A program made the translations under genes and the position numbers. Shown one piece after another: positions 7,530-15,092 of a DNA stretch of 29,486 nucleotides. The notes below the pieces were generated by a model. That model had not been told where the DNA came from, ran no database searches, and saw nothing but the letters and a program-made list of their open reading frames with translations. Numbering within the stretch: position 1 is the stretch's first letter; each line of letters starts with the position of its first letter. Source of the DNA: a virus; IMG/VR virus record IMGVR_UViG_3300035198_000159, positions 1-29,486 of that record; one strand, given 5' to 3'.

Positions 7530-7775
7530 CTACAGTTCCGCCCCCACAGCTGCACGCTCGACAGTGATTACGCGCCGGCCGCAGTAGCGGCACACACGCC
7601 GGCGGCGGATGCGACCGCTGGGCAAGGGCTCGGTGTGGGTAGTGTGCAAATGGCAACACCCGCACCGCGGGCAGGCAATACCACGCTCCGGTTTAGGAAC
7701 TTGGGGCGTGGGGAGTGTCTGCGAAACTTCTCTAGATGGGCGTTGGGGGGTCTGAACTGAAGATACGTCATCCAT
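7530..7775 (-). CDS. NrdR/Ogr-like zinc-ribbon protein
   Basis: An 81-residue protein whose C-terminal half is a zinc ribbon: CPRCGCC, then RIRRRRVCRYCGRRVITVER. The RRR-x-C-x-x-C-G-R-R-x-x-T-x-E-R pattern resembles the nucleotide-repressor NrdR ribbon and, more loosely, the Ogr/Delta phage activators. The N-terminal ~35 residues look disordered. I chose ATG at 7775: it overlaps the terminase stop as ATGGATGA and has GGAGGAGGCGAGG upstream, which implies coupling. It could regulate late transcription or assist packaging; neither is shown. Confidence 0.75.
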   Translation of the reverse strand: MDDVSSVQTPQRPSREVSQTLPTPQVPKPERGIACPRCGCCHLHTTHTEPLPSGRIRRRRVCRYCGRRVITVERAAVGAEL

Positions 7776-10044
7776 GCTGGCCTCGCCTCCTCCGCTGAAG
7801 CTCTGCAAAACTCACCCGCCGGCGTTCCTTGCTCGGTTCGGCGGACATACCCGGCAGTGAAACCCCCTGGATCGACGCGGCCACCGTAGAGCCCACCAGA
7901 CAATCCAACCAGTGGTTGTCGCCCGCCGACATGCGCAGCTTCCACTCGTCTACGGTCCTGCCCCGCCCTTCGGTCTTCACCCGGTACTCAGCCGTCACGT
8001 GCTCGGCAAACAGCCGGTGTCGCACCGGGTCGTCGCCAAACAGGGAAAGACACCCCGGGTCGCCCATTGCCACGGTCAGCCGGGCGCAGACAAATGATTT
8101 CCAAAAGTTCGTGTCATAGATCACATACCGCACGGCCCGGCGGCCCTGGACATTCGGGATGCGCCAGTTGAGCCCGCAGCGGTCGCCCGGCTTGCGCTGA
8201 TAGTCGTTGAGCTGCCGACTGGATGCCCCGATGAACCGCCCGTGGCTGGGCATCACCACCGCGGCATGGGCCGACTGGCGGCAAAACTGGTAAACCACAT
8301 CGGTGGATTGTCCCCAATTGGCATCAATCAGACACCGCTCGATCCGCAAGCAGGCCCCGTCGTCCCTGTGGAACTCACGGCCCAGATAGTCGTCCGCGAG
8401 TTTTTCCAGCCCGGCGTAGATCGCTCCTTCTACGCCACCGGCCTTGGTCACCGCCGCAAGTGTGGGCCGGGCATCGCGGAGCGAAAAATAGGGCCGATGT
8501 TGCGGCGGATAGGTGCCGTAATCGATCACGTAGCCGGTGAAATCGTCCTCCCATGCCGCCACCACGAAGAACAACAAGCCTTGCTGCACGTCAATGAACA
8601 TCGTCAAATGGTTGCAACCGACAGGCACCTCACCCCGGCGCATCCGGTTCAATTTGGCGGCAATCTGATCCGCCGTCAGATCCTCTGTTTCGACCATTTC
8701 CTCCGGCAAAGGCTCGTTCTGGTACTCAGCCCAAAAGGCTCGCTCGTCCTGAAGCTTCAGGTTCATAACATGCTGTACAGCCGAAAGCTCGTCATAGTTG
8801 TAACGTTCGGGCCAGGCAACAATCGCTCCTTCGTCCATCGCCTCGCGATTCTGCCGATAGAACTCGGTCGCCTCCTCGCCGTGGCCGCCCCGGCGAAAAC
8901 TTGCGGCCCGCAATTCGGCGTAACGGGCCCAAAGCTTCTCGTTCGCGGGAAAGCTGTAAACCAGCTTGGTGCGCTCGCCGTTCCACTCCGGATGTTTGTC
9001 TCGATTCAGAATGTTGTCGGCCATATCGCCTAAGCGGATCACGGTGCAAGGCATGACCCCGGCGATCTTCTTGGCCGGCCCGGCCAGGCCCAAGACGGCC
9101 CCAGCCAAGATGCTCTCCCGCGTGGCACACTGCGAAAGGCTTCGGGCCGATTCGTCAGTCTGCGGGTCGTCGAGCACCACCAGGCTGGGCCTTACGGTCT
9201 TCCCATCGGCCCGCTTAAATTTCATCCCACGGATGCGCCCCGTCAATCCCGCTACCTTGATGATCGCGCCTGAGGCCTTGCTCCCCGGGATGGTCGGCAA
9301 CACGATGTCTTTGGCCGTCCAGCCAATGTGGGTCCGCTCGCCTCGATAAAGTTGGCCGCTACAGCGGTTGGCGATCCCGTCCAGGCAATGGATCGGGTAG
9401 ACCACCTCGGGGAAGTCTTCCAGCAAGAGCTCGTTGCCATCCAGCTCCATCTTGATCGATTCGAGCATGTCCATCGCGTGGCCTTCGTCCGAGCCGATCA
9501 GCGCCACGAACTCCCGATGGCCATAAAGCACGGCCCAAAGGCAGGCGGTCTCCGCGATGGAACTTTTCCCGGTTGACCTGGGCATTGCCAAGGCAAATAG
9601 CCCGCCGTGAAGCACCGCTTGCGCAATCTTGGCCATCACTTTTAGGTGATCCGGCGACCAAGCCAAATAGAACGTCATTGGGAAGTACTGCTCGCAGAAG
9701 AAGCGGAAGTCTTGGGCGGCTTGCGCTTTCCGCTTGGGATGGACCACCACCGGTAGTTCGCCGATGTCGCGGCCGGCAAGCGAAAGGGCTTTGCTCCGGG
9801 CCGCGGCACGCTCTTTGAGCTTCTCGTAGGGGTCGCCCTCGGCTTGCGGCTTGGGCGTGTGCCGCAATTCCACCAGCCAAGCCGCATAGCGGAACAGGTC
9901 CACGCGCCGGCCATCGCCGATGCGAAAACCGGCCCGGGTGCGGTGCCGACGCAGTTGCCGCTCGTTCAAGACCGTGCCCAGCGACGCGGAATTGACTAGC
10001 CGGCATAGCTCGCTGGGACGCAATCGCCTGAGGTCAACCGCCAC
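7768..10044 (-). CDS. Terminase large subunit (GpA-like packaging ATPase/nuclease)
   Basis: A 758-residue protein. Walker A is MPRSTGKS (154-161), Walker B LVVLDDP (288-294). The C-terminal nuclease has candidate metal-binding acids in MFIDVQQ (Asp485), CLIDANWG and DNHWLDC. The GTG start at 10044 has AAGGAG eight bases upstream and overlaps the small gene before it by 11 bp. The first ~62 residues form an extra domain, with LRPSELCRLV followed by a RRVDLFRYAAWLVEL segment. It matches the layout of the neighbouring 92-residue protein and may bind DNA. It would pump DNA into proheads through the portal. Confidence 0.95.
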   Translation of the reverse strand: MAVDLRRLRPSELCRLVNSASLGTVLNERQLRRHRTRAGFRIGDGRRVDLFRYAAWLVELRHTPKPQAEGDPYEKLKERAAARSKALSLAGRDIGELPVVVHPKRKAQAAQDFRFFCEQYFPMTFYLAWSPDHLKVMAKIAQAVLHGGLFALAMPRSTGKSSIAETACLWAVLYGHREFVALIGSDEGHAMDMLESIKMELDGNELLLEDFPEVVYPIHCLDGIANRCSGQLYRGERTHIGWTAKDIVLPTIPGSKASGAIIKVAGLTGRIRGMKFKRADGKTVRPSLVVLDDPQTDESARSLSQCATRESILAGAVLGLAGPAKKIAGVMPCTVIRLGDMADNILNRDKHPEWNGERTKLVYSFPANEKLWARYAELRAASFRRGGHGEEATEFYRQNREAMDEGAIVAWPERYNYDELSAVQHVMNLKLQDERAFWAEYQNEPLPEEMVETEDLTADQIAAKLNRMRRGEVPVGCNHLTMFIDVQQGLLFFVVAAWEDDFTGYVIDYGTYPPQHRPYFSLRDARPTLAAVTKAGGVEGAIYAGLEKLADDYLGREFHRDDGACLRIERCLIDANWGQSTDVVYQFCRQSAHAAVVMPSHGRFIGASSRQLNDYQRKPGDRCGLNWRIPNVQGRRAVRYVIYDTNFWKSFVCARLTVAMGDPGCLSLFGDDPVRHRLFAEHVTAEYRVKTEGRGRTVDEWKLRMSAGDNHWLDCLVGSTVAASIQGVSLPGMSAEPSKERRRVSFAELQRRRRGQHG

Positions 10045-10312
10045 GGCCTATCTCCTTGACCAGCCAGGCCACATACTGCACCAGGTTCAGCGTGCCGTCG
10101 GCGTTGGCCGGGGCCCCGGCGTCAATGTCCGCTTGGAGCCATTCCACGGTCACCGGCCGCGGCCCCAAAGCAGACAGAATTCGGGCCAAATCCGCCAGCC
10201 GTAAGGCCTGGGAGTTGAGCGGGATTGCTTGCCGATGCTGCCGGGCAAGGTGCTTTCGATCACCGACAGGCATGCAAGCGTGATGGGGCCCGAAGGCGGC
10301 GTCGTCAGGCAT
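10034..10312 (-). CDS. Putative small terminase / DNA-binding protein
   Basis: A 92-residue protein directly upstream of the large terminase, where small subunits usually lie. Its C-terminal half (LRLADLARILSALG, VTVEWLQADIDAG, LNLVQYVAWLVKE) lines up with the N-terminus of the large terminase, suggesting a shared helix-turn-helix-type fold. I chose ATG at 10312 because AGAGG lies five bases upstream; an earlier ATG at 10342 overlaps the preceding gene. The family was not recognised directly; the role rests on position and the internal similarity. Confidence 0.65.
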   Translation of the reverse strand: MPDDAAFGPHHACMPVGDRKHLARQHRQAIPLNSQALRLADLARILSALGPRPVTVEWLQADIDAGAPANADGTLNLVQYVAWLVKEIGRGG

Positions 10313-10328
10313 CAGAACCTCTCGCTTC

Positions 10329-10718
10329 TCACGTAGACGCATCGTGTATCCTCTTCACCGGCTGCCATTGGGGCGCCTTCTCTTCGGACAGTTCCACTAC
10401 AAAGTGGACCGGTTTGCCAAGCGCCAGCGCGATGTCAATCTCGGCTTGCACACCCCGACTGTGCTGCCACCCATCGAGCGGAAGCACCCACAGCTCATCG
10501 CAGGCGGCCAAGAACCGCCGGTCATGCCTCTCCCAAAAATTCCAATCCAAAGGCAATCCGTGCCGGGCCATGGAATGGCTGTGGACAATCGGTGAGAACA
10601 CGATGTGGCCGTGCCGGATGAGTGCCGCCGCTGCGCGGCAGGCGGCTTCGAAGCGCTGTTGACGCACGGCCGTGACGGGGTGTGAGTAGGGACTGGCAAG
10701 GTACACAAGATGGTTCAT
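10329..10718 (-). CDS. DUF1937-like protein (nucleoside deoxyribosyltransferase superfamily)
   Basis: A 129-residue Rossmann-like protein opening YLASPYSHP, then HGHIVFSPIVHSHSMA, WERHDRRFLAACDELWVLPLDGW and SRGVQAEIDIALALGKPV. This is the DUF1937 pattern, related to nucleoside 2-deoxyribosyltransferases. The Glu in GVQAEI is at the usual catalytic or nucleotide-binding place. Phages carry such proteins in nucleotide metabolism, although the substrate here is unknown. Start ATG 10718 has AGAGGTAG upstream. It is the first gene after the probable origin. Confidence 0.85.
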   Translation of the reverse strand: MNHLVYLASPYSHPVTAVRQQRFEAACRAAAALIRHGHIVFSPIVHSHSMARHGLPLDWNFWERHDRRFLAACDELWVLPLDGWQHSRGVQAEIDIALALGKPVHFVVELSEEKAPQWQPVKRIHDAST

Positions 10719-10855
10719 TCAACTACCTCTGCCTTCATGCTTGCTTCCTCGCGTCAAGCGTCCGAACTACGAAAAGAAACTCTGCTCAATCGCGGTGGTG
10801 TTCCCGCAGCCCTCTCGGGGGGGTGACCGCCGGGAAGTACCTAATCGATCATCGT

Positions 10856-10930
10856 CCTTGCCCTCGTGCGCGCGAGGGCAAGGGCGCGCGCCCTTGTCCT
10901 CGCGCGCGCGTACGCGCGCGCGCGCGCGCG
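10856..10930. repeat. Overlapping palindromes and alternating CG tract
   Basis: CCTTGCCCTCG (10856-10866) pairs with CGAGGGCAAGG (10873-10883). An 18-bp arm at 10868-10885 pairs with 10890-10907 (17 of 18, 4-base loop), so two exclusive hairpins can form. Next, 10901-10930 is a purine-pyrimidine alternating run of CG with one TA, a sequence type prone to Z-DNA; shorter alternating segments continue to about 10970. Confidence 0.85.
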
Positions 10931-10978
10931 AATACGCGCGCAAACACACGCGCGGACACGTGCGCGTGTAGGGGGGGT

Positions 10979-11196
10979 AGGCGGTAAGGCGGTAACTAGG
11001 AGGAAAAAAATATAAATATATATCATATATATACTTACGTCTTTTCCGGTTACCGCCTTTGCCTAGGCGGTAACCTGGCGGTAACTAGCGGTAACTCCCT
11101 CTTGCTGGTGACATTGCATCGCAATGTTAGGTGCCCGGTTACCGCTTTAAGCAGGCGGTAACTGGGCGGTAACTGGGCGACAACCAGGCGGCAGCT
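10979..11196. repeat. Iterons, consensus RGCGGTAACT
   Basis: Copies on the plus strand start near 10979, 10987, 11065, 11076, 11086, 11153 and 11164; inverted copies lie at 11048-11058 and 11137-11147; two degenerate copies follow near 11175 and 11186. Neighbouring direct copies are spaced 10-11 bp, one helical turn. The inverted pair 11048-11058/11065-11075 is a perfect 11-bp palindrome with a 6-base gap. A further palindrome, ACATTGC-ATC-GCAATGT, lies at 11111-11127. Confidence 0.85.
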
Positions 11197-13495
11197 TCTC
11201 GCCGCCCGACAGCAGTAGACGATAGCGCGCGGCAATCGGCCCGCCGCCGCTGCTGGCACCGATCTCGTAGGCAATGCGCCGCTGGTTCACGAGTGCGTTG
11301 CGAACCTCCTCGATGTTCCGATTGCTCCAACCGAGGCGCCGACACAGATACCAGTGCGGCATCCACTCGTCGCCACGGCGCCGCCGCCACCCGGCGAGCA
11401 CTTCGATCATCCTTTTGCAGCGGGCGTCGAACTCACCCTCAGCCACGTGTTGGCCGGCCATGAAGAGCATCCGCCGCGTCTGGTAGTCCACGAATCGCCG
11501 CGCCCAATGCACGGCCGGCTCGTCGATCCGCATTTGAAGATGGTTCTCGCTTGCGGCGTAGACAAGCGCCAGCTTGCGGGCCTTCTCGTAGGCCCGGGCC
11601 CAGATAGCCATACCTGCCGGGTCGTCTTGATCTTCGGCTTCGGCGTAGCGGTCATCGGCTAGCGCGCGGAACTCCTCCAAGGCGCTTGCGGCCTCCGGCG
11701 TAGCCTCCACGCAGACCGGGACGGGGTGCCAGTTCTGGAGGTTGCCTTCCCCAGGACGGAAATCAGCCCACCACTGCGCGGTGTGCAGGATGGCCTCCGG
11801 AATGGGCAGGGACACCGGCGTCTGGCCCCGGCCCCGCTTGCCCACCTCCAGCACGATCAGCCGGGCGAAGAAGCCGTTGTTAAGCATGCGTACGCTGAGG
11901 GCCTCGTAGTAGTACTTCGGCACGGCCGTGCCGAGTATGCACAGCGAGGGCTGATCGATCACCCCGGGCGACTGGCCGCCGGCCTTGACCCGCATGGGAT
12001 AGATGGTGCTGCTGGAGGTGTACATTTTCAGCAGCACATTCATGATGCCTTCGTGGCGGGCGTCAGAGGCCCGGTTGATGGCGTTCATCAGGCCATCGAT
12101 CTCGTCGGTCTGAAACAGAACCGACGGTGTGACGAACAGGCGGTCCTCGATGCCTTCCCCGGAGGCGAAGGCGTCACCCAAACAATCCTGGAGACCGGCC
12201 TCGACACAGATTCGCTGATTGACCTTTCGGGGCTCGTTCTTGCCCGCGCCGCTGTTGGCTAGGGCCAGGACATAGAGGTTGGTGCGATTGTCGGCCACGT
12301 CGCGTACCTTGCGGCCAGCGAGAAAGGCCTGAAGCACTAGCGCTGTGGCGAAGGCCAGGGCCGGCTGGGGATAGGGCGAGACGGCCAGCGTGTAGTCAAC
12401 CACCTGCTGGATGAAGCCGGGTACGTCCAGAAGCTCTTCCGGCATGGGCCCGGGGTCCGGCGTGGTGGGCTCTGCGGGGGGCGGCGCGTCGCTTGAGCCG
12501 ATGAGGCCCGACAGGTCCACGGGCTGCGGCGGCCCACCATCGTCACCGAAACCCTGAGCTCGCAGCGTGGACGCGGAGGCCGCGTAGTCGCCGCCGTGCT
12601 CCAGCAGGGCGTACACCGCAAACGCTGAGTACGCCTGGTTCGGCTCGAACGGCGCGGCGCTAGACGAGAACACGTAGAACACACCGTCCTTGAGTGTGGC
12701 CGAGGTGCCCGAGGTCTTGCCGGGCCGGCGCCAGTGCTCGTTGCCGTCGCCATTGGCCTTGACCAAAATCCAGCCATGCCGCTGAAGCACGGATCGGATG
12801 TCGCCCCGCTGGTTGAAGTCGTCGCCGGGGCGGCCGTTGGGGTCCGGTCTGCCGCCACTGCCGCCGGCCGGCTGCGGCCAATACTCGTTGAGCGACCAGG
12901 CCGCCTCCAACAGCGTCTCCCGTTCAACCGCCGAGATCACAGGTAGTGCCGTCAAGTCGCCTTGCAACAGCTCATAGCCAGCCGTCGGCGAGCAGAGGAA
13001 GAGCCCACCTTCGCCGCGGGTTTCGATTGTCGTCAGCACGACGTGCCAGCGGCCTTGGGCGTCCTGCCTCGGCTTGTAGGTCTTGCCAGCGATGGCCACC
13101 TCGTCCGGCCCGTTGACCAGCTCGATCCGCTGGGCGAGCTTCAGGTTCCCGCATACTGGCTCCTGACAGCGATAGATGACATGCCAGCCGCCCGAGGGCG
13201 ATTGCTCAATGACCAGCCGGTTTGGAAGCGTTGCGTCGCTTTCTCGCACCTTGGCGTGCCAGGCGTTGAACGTCTCGCCGCCGAGGTCGAAATCGAGCAT
13301 TTCCAGGTTGCCCGAGACGGCCCCGCAGATCAGGCATAGGGCATCGGCGCGGCGGCACCAGGCCGCGAGCTGCTCTTCACTGGGCAGCGCGCGCTGGAAC
13401 TTTTTCCAGCGTGGCACGGCCGGGCGCTTTTCCGCCCGCACCGCCGGTAGCACGCACAAGCCCGCCCACAGGTATTTCAGCGCCGTCTCGATCAT
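11147..13495 (-). CDS. Primase-polymerase plus AAA/helicase-like replication protein
   Basis: A 782-residue protein. The N-terminal ~200 residues fit a bifunctional primase-polymerase domain: LDFDLGG (68-74) supplies the catalytic acids, SPSGGWHVIYR the conserved Ser-Gly-Gly-His strand. Residues ~225-275 hold the GW...HWRRPGK...SAT segment often found in such phage proteins. From ~355 an ATPase (DUF3987-like) has Walker A SGAGKN (415-420) and Walker B LFQTDEID (461-468). The C-terminal ~90 residues look like a winged-helix. Start ATG 13495 overlaps the previous stop as ATGA. Its 3' end carries iterons, tying it to the origin. Confidence 0.88.
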   Translation of the reverse strand: MIETALKYLWAGLCVLPAVRAEKRPAVPRWKKFQRALPSEEQLAAWCRRADALCLICGAVSGNLEMLDFDLGGETFNAWHAKVRESDATLPNRLVIEQSPSGGWHVIYRCQEPVCGNLKLAQRIELVNGPDEVAIAGKTYKPRQDAQGRWHVVLTTIETRGEGGLFLCSPTAGYELLQGDLTALPVISAVERETLLEAAWSLNEYWPQPAGGSGGRPDPNGRPGDDFNQRGDIRSVLQRHGWILVKANGDGNEHWRRPGKTSGTSATLKDGVFYVFSSSAAPFEPNQAYSAFAVYALLEHGGDYAASASTLRAQGFGDDGGPPQPVDLSGLIGSSDAPPPAEPTTPDPGPMPEELLDVPGFIQQVVDYTLAVSPYPQPALAFATALVLQAFLAGRKVRDVADNRTNLYVLALANSGAGKNEPRKVNQRICVEAGLQDCLGDAFASGEGIEDRLFVTPSVLFQTDEIDGLMNAINRASDARHEGIMNVLLKMYTSSSTIYPMRVKAGGQSPGVIDQPSLCILGTAVPKYYYEALSVRMLNNGFFARLIVLEVGKRGRGQTPVSLPIPEAILHTAQWWADFRPGEGNLQNWHPVPVCVEATPEAASALEEFRALADDRYAEAEDQDDPAGMAIWARAYEKARKLALVYAASENHLQMRIDEPAVHWARRFVDYQTRRMLFMAGQHVAEGEFDARCKRMIEVLAGWRRRRGDEWMPHWYLCRRLGWSNRNIEEVRNALVNQRRIAYEIGASSGGGPIAARYRLLLSGGEKLPPGCRPVTAQLPPA

Positions 13496-13872
13496 CCCCG
13501 CTTCTGTTTCCGCGCCGGAATGTCGATCATGTCGGGCATAGCCTCCTCGAAATGGCAGACGCCAAGGATGTTCCACGCGGCATGGGCTAGATGGTCCTCG
13601 CTCGCATCGCCCGCCAAGTACAGGTAGATGTGCCGGAGGGCGTGGTTGAGCATCACGCTGGCCGGGATACCCCGGGCCCAGTTGTGCTCGCCGTACTTGG
13701 CCACTCCTTCGGCGCAGGTCTCAGCCAAGCGCCGCAGGCCGATGGGTGTGATCAGATCCCATCGCTCGCCGTTGGCGTCGGTGCCGCGCACCGCGCCGGT
13801 GGCGAACCGGGTCAGGCCTTCTTGTGGCACTTGGACCACTTCGCCCTGCACTTCAATCTCAAGTTCGCCCAT
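13492..13872 (-). CDS. dATP/dGTP diphosphohydrolase-like protein (DUF5664 type)
   Basis: A 126-residue protein with the pattern FATGAVRGTD, WDLITPIGLRRLAETCAEGVAKYGEHNW, LNHALRHIYLYLAG, SEDHLAHAAWNILG. This fits the phage family annotated as dATP/dGTP diphosphohydrolase, N-terminal (dGTP_diPhyd_N/DUF5664). Such enzymes adjust dNTP pools. ATG 13872 has GAAGGA five bases upstream and overlaps the preceding gene end by 14 bp; the longer frame upstream is unlikely. No adenylosuccinate-synthetase-like PurZ gene is present, so I see no basis for modified-adenine (Z) DNA. Confidence 0.82.
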   Translation of the reverse strand: MGELEIEVQGEVVQVPQEGLTRFATGAVRGTDANGERWDLITPIGLRRLAETCAEGVAKYGEHNWARGIPASVMLNHALRHIYLYLAGDASEDHLAHAAWNILGVCHFEEAMPDMIDIPARKQKRG

Positions 13873-14203
13873 ACGGTTCCTTCTCCTCAGAAGCAAGCAC
13901 GATCGCATCATTCAAGAGCGCCCGGGCGCTGAGCAGGGTCCGCACCAAATCCCGATCCGGCGGCGGAACGATCGGTGGCAGGCAAAAGCCCAAATCCTCC
14001 GCGACGCGCTGCGCCATGGCGGCCACCTGGACCAATTCGCCGAGCAGCTTCTTGGCATGCAGCTCGCGCTGAAAGACCTCGCCCCGCGCCTTCAGAAATG
14101 CTTCTTCCAGGACCGCGATGCCTTCATGTTGGGTTCGGATCGGATGGCAGGCTTTCTGCGCCCGGGCCAGCTCGTCAACTACCAACTCAGTAAATGTCGC
14201 CAT
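13859..14203 (-). CDS. Conserved-looking helical phage protein, function unknown
   Basis: A 114-residue mostly helical protein (MATFTELVVDELARAQKACH, then GIAVLEEAFLKARGEVF). No catalytic motif or domain recognised. ATG 14203 has GGAGG four bases upstream; the reading frame before it belongs to another gene. It overlaps both neighbours by a few bases, so it is part of the tightly packed replication operon. The start region sequence is repeated at 15044-15065. Confidence 0.7.
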   Translation of the reverse strand: MATFTELVVDELARAQKACHPIRTQHEGIAVLEEAFLKARGEVFQRELHAKKLLGELVQVAAMAQRVAEDLGFCLPPIVPPPDRDLVRTLLSARALLNDAIVLASEEKEPYGRT

Positions 14204-14273
14204 AACGCCTCCAGCGGCATATTTCCCGGCCGCAGTCGTGGCAATACACATCGGCCTGATAGATGTAAGCCAT
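14187..14273 (-). CDS. 28-residue Cys-rich microprotein
   Basis: Reads MAYIYQADVYCHDCGREIC..., ending RRYGDIY. The CHDCG pair plus a further Cys suggests a small zinc knuckle. ATG 14273 has AAGGA about eight bases upstream and lies five bases after the upstream stop; the 3' end overlaps the next gene by 17 bp. The opening resembles longer Cys-rich phage proteins I have seen, so it may be a truncated relative. It is short enough that chance cannot be excluded. Confidence 0.5.
   Translation of the reverse strand: MAYIYQADVYCHDCGREICRWRRYGDIY
14192..14213. repeat. 22-bp repeat over a translation start, copy 1
   Basis: Identical over 22 bp to 15044-15065. Here it spans the ribosome site (GGAGGCGTT) and the ATG of the gene at 13859-14203, and also codes the RRYGDI end of the microprotein. 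Confidence 0.85.
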
Positions 14274-14277
14274 TGCT

Positions 14278-15012
14278 CTATCCTTTCCGGCAGAGCTTGC
14301 GGGCGGCCCGCCGCTTGGCCTCATACTGTCCGCGTGACAGGGCCTTTTCCGGCGGATCGGTCAGGTACTCGCGGACCCGCTTGGCAAGCTGTTTCCACTC
14401 TTGAACGTTCAGTGCGGCCGGTCGGAACTTGCCGCCGGGGCTGAAATCGCTGGCGGCGGCATAGAGCGCGGCGGCCAGTTTCGATTTCTCTTCGCTCGTG
14501 GCCGTCGCCTTGGAAAGGTCCGCAGCCGGCCCCGCCCACTTGTTTTGCGTTACCGGGGAGCGGCTTCGCCATACCCGACGCATTTTGTCGCAGCGGCACT
14601 TTTCCAGGGCCGCCTCAAGGCTCGCGGCGTCGATCGCGCCTGTTTCCCCAGCGGCGCTGAGTGCCGCTTGCCGGTCGCTCTTGATCCGCTCCACGATGCC
14701 GTAGACGCTCGTGCGCAGCCAGCGGGCTTCGCGCGGCTCGCCCAGGGCGGCAACCTCCTCTTGCGGCCCGTCCCAGTTCTGCAATCGTCCAATCAGTTGC
14801 AAGGCGGCCGTGGCGGCGGCCCGCGTGGGCAGCTTGGCGACCTGCATCCCGCTTCGGATGTGCGTTACCGCCCAGTCGTCAAGAAAGAAGTCCCAGGCCG
14901 GGTGGATCGCTAGGCCAGGGAATCGCGGATCGACGTAGCCCGTAATCTCGTGCTCGTCGATTTCGCCCTTTGCGTTCAGCGTGGTTTTGATCGTGATAGT
15001 GACCTCTTTCAT
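14278..15012 (-). CDS. Hypothetical protein with DNA/nucleotide operon context
   Basis: A 244-residue protein. The N-terminal ~100 residues contain a strand-rich start (MKEVTITIKTTLNAKGEIDE) and a segment WAVTHIRSGMQVAKLPTRAAA followed by a helix, a layout common in small phage proteins of unknown role. The C-terminal half is basic and helical (KRVREYLTDPPEKA). No catalytic motif recognised. ATG 15012 has AAGGAG five bases upstream. It sits between the helicase and primase blocks, so a replication role is possible but unproven. Confidence 0.72.
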   Translation of the reverse strand: MKEVTITIKTTLNAKGEIDEHEITGYVDPRFPGLAIHPAWDFFLDDWAVTHIRSGMQVAKLPTRAAATAALQLIGRLQNWDGPQEEVAALGEPREARWLRTSVYGIVERIKSDRQAALSAAGETGAIDAASLEAALEKCRCDKMRRVWRSRSPVTQNKWAGPAADLSKATATSEEKSKLAAALYAAASDFSPGGKFRPAALNVQEWKQLAKRVREYLTDPPEKALSRGQYEAKRRAARKLCRKG

Positions 15013-15043
15013 GGTTGCTCCTTATGCCGGGGAGTCGCCGGAA

Positions 15044-15065
15044 AAATGTCGCCATAACGCCTCCA
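15044..15065. repeat. 22-bp repeat, copy 2, in the helicase/14278-15012 spacer
   Basis: Exact copy of 14192-14213. Reading the same frame as the microprotein gives WRRYGDIF and then a short tail that stops overlapping the ATG at 15012, but no ATG or GTG start is available, so it looks like a remnant of a duplicated microprotein gene. Confidence 0.8.
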
Positions 15066-15092
15066 TCCGCATCCCAGGAAGTGTCGCCCTCT

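Larger units (their letters stand above)
10856..11196. other. Probable replication origin region
   Basis: The longest gap among the replication genes holds, left to right, overlapping GC palindromes, a 30-bp alternating CG/TA tract, two iterons, a ~37-bp AT-rich stretch (11004-11040), four more iterons including one inverted pair, a small palindrome, and five more iterons or degenerate iterons running into the primase gene end. Iterons plus an AT-rich unwinding element beside a primase gene is the classic layout of an iteron-type origin. There is no functional proof. Nothing in 10719-10855 was recognised beyond the DUF1937 ribosome site. Confidence 0.6.

Noticed and set aside
11007-11040. T4-like late promoter TATAAATA on the plus strand
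   Set aside because: It lies in a simple AT run with no plus-strand gene downstream; more likely part of the origin AT-rich stretch.
13492-13872. Modified-adenine (Z) genome pathway
   Set aside because: Only a dATP/dGTP diphosphohydrolase-like gene is present; no PurZ or DatZ gene is visible.
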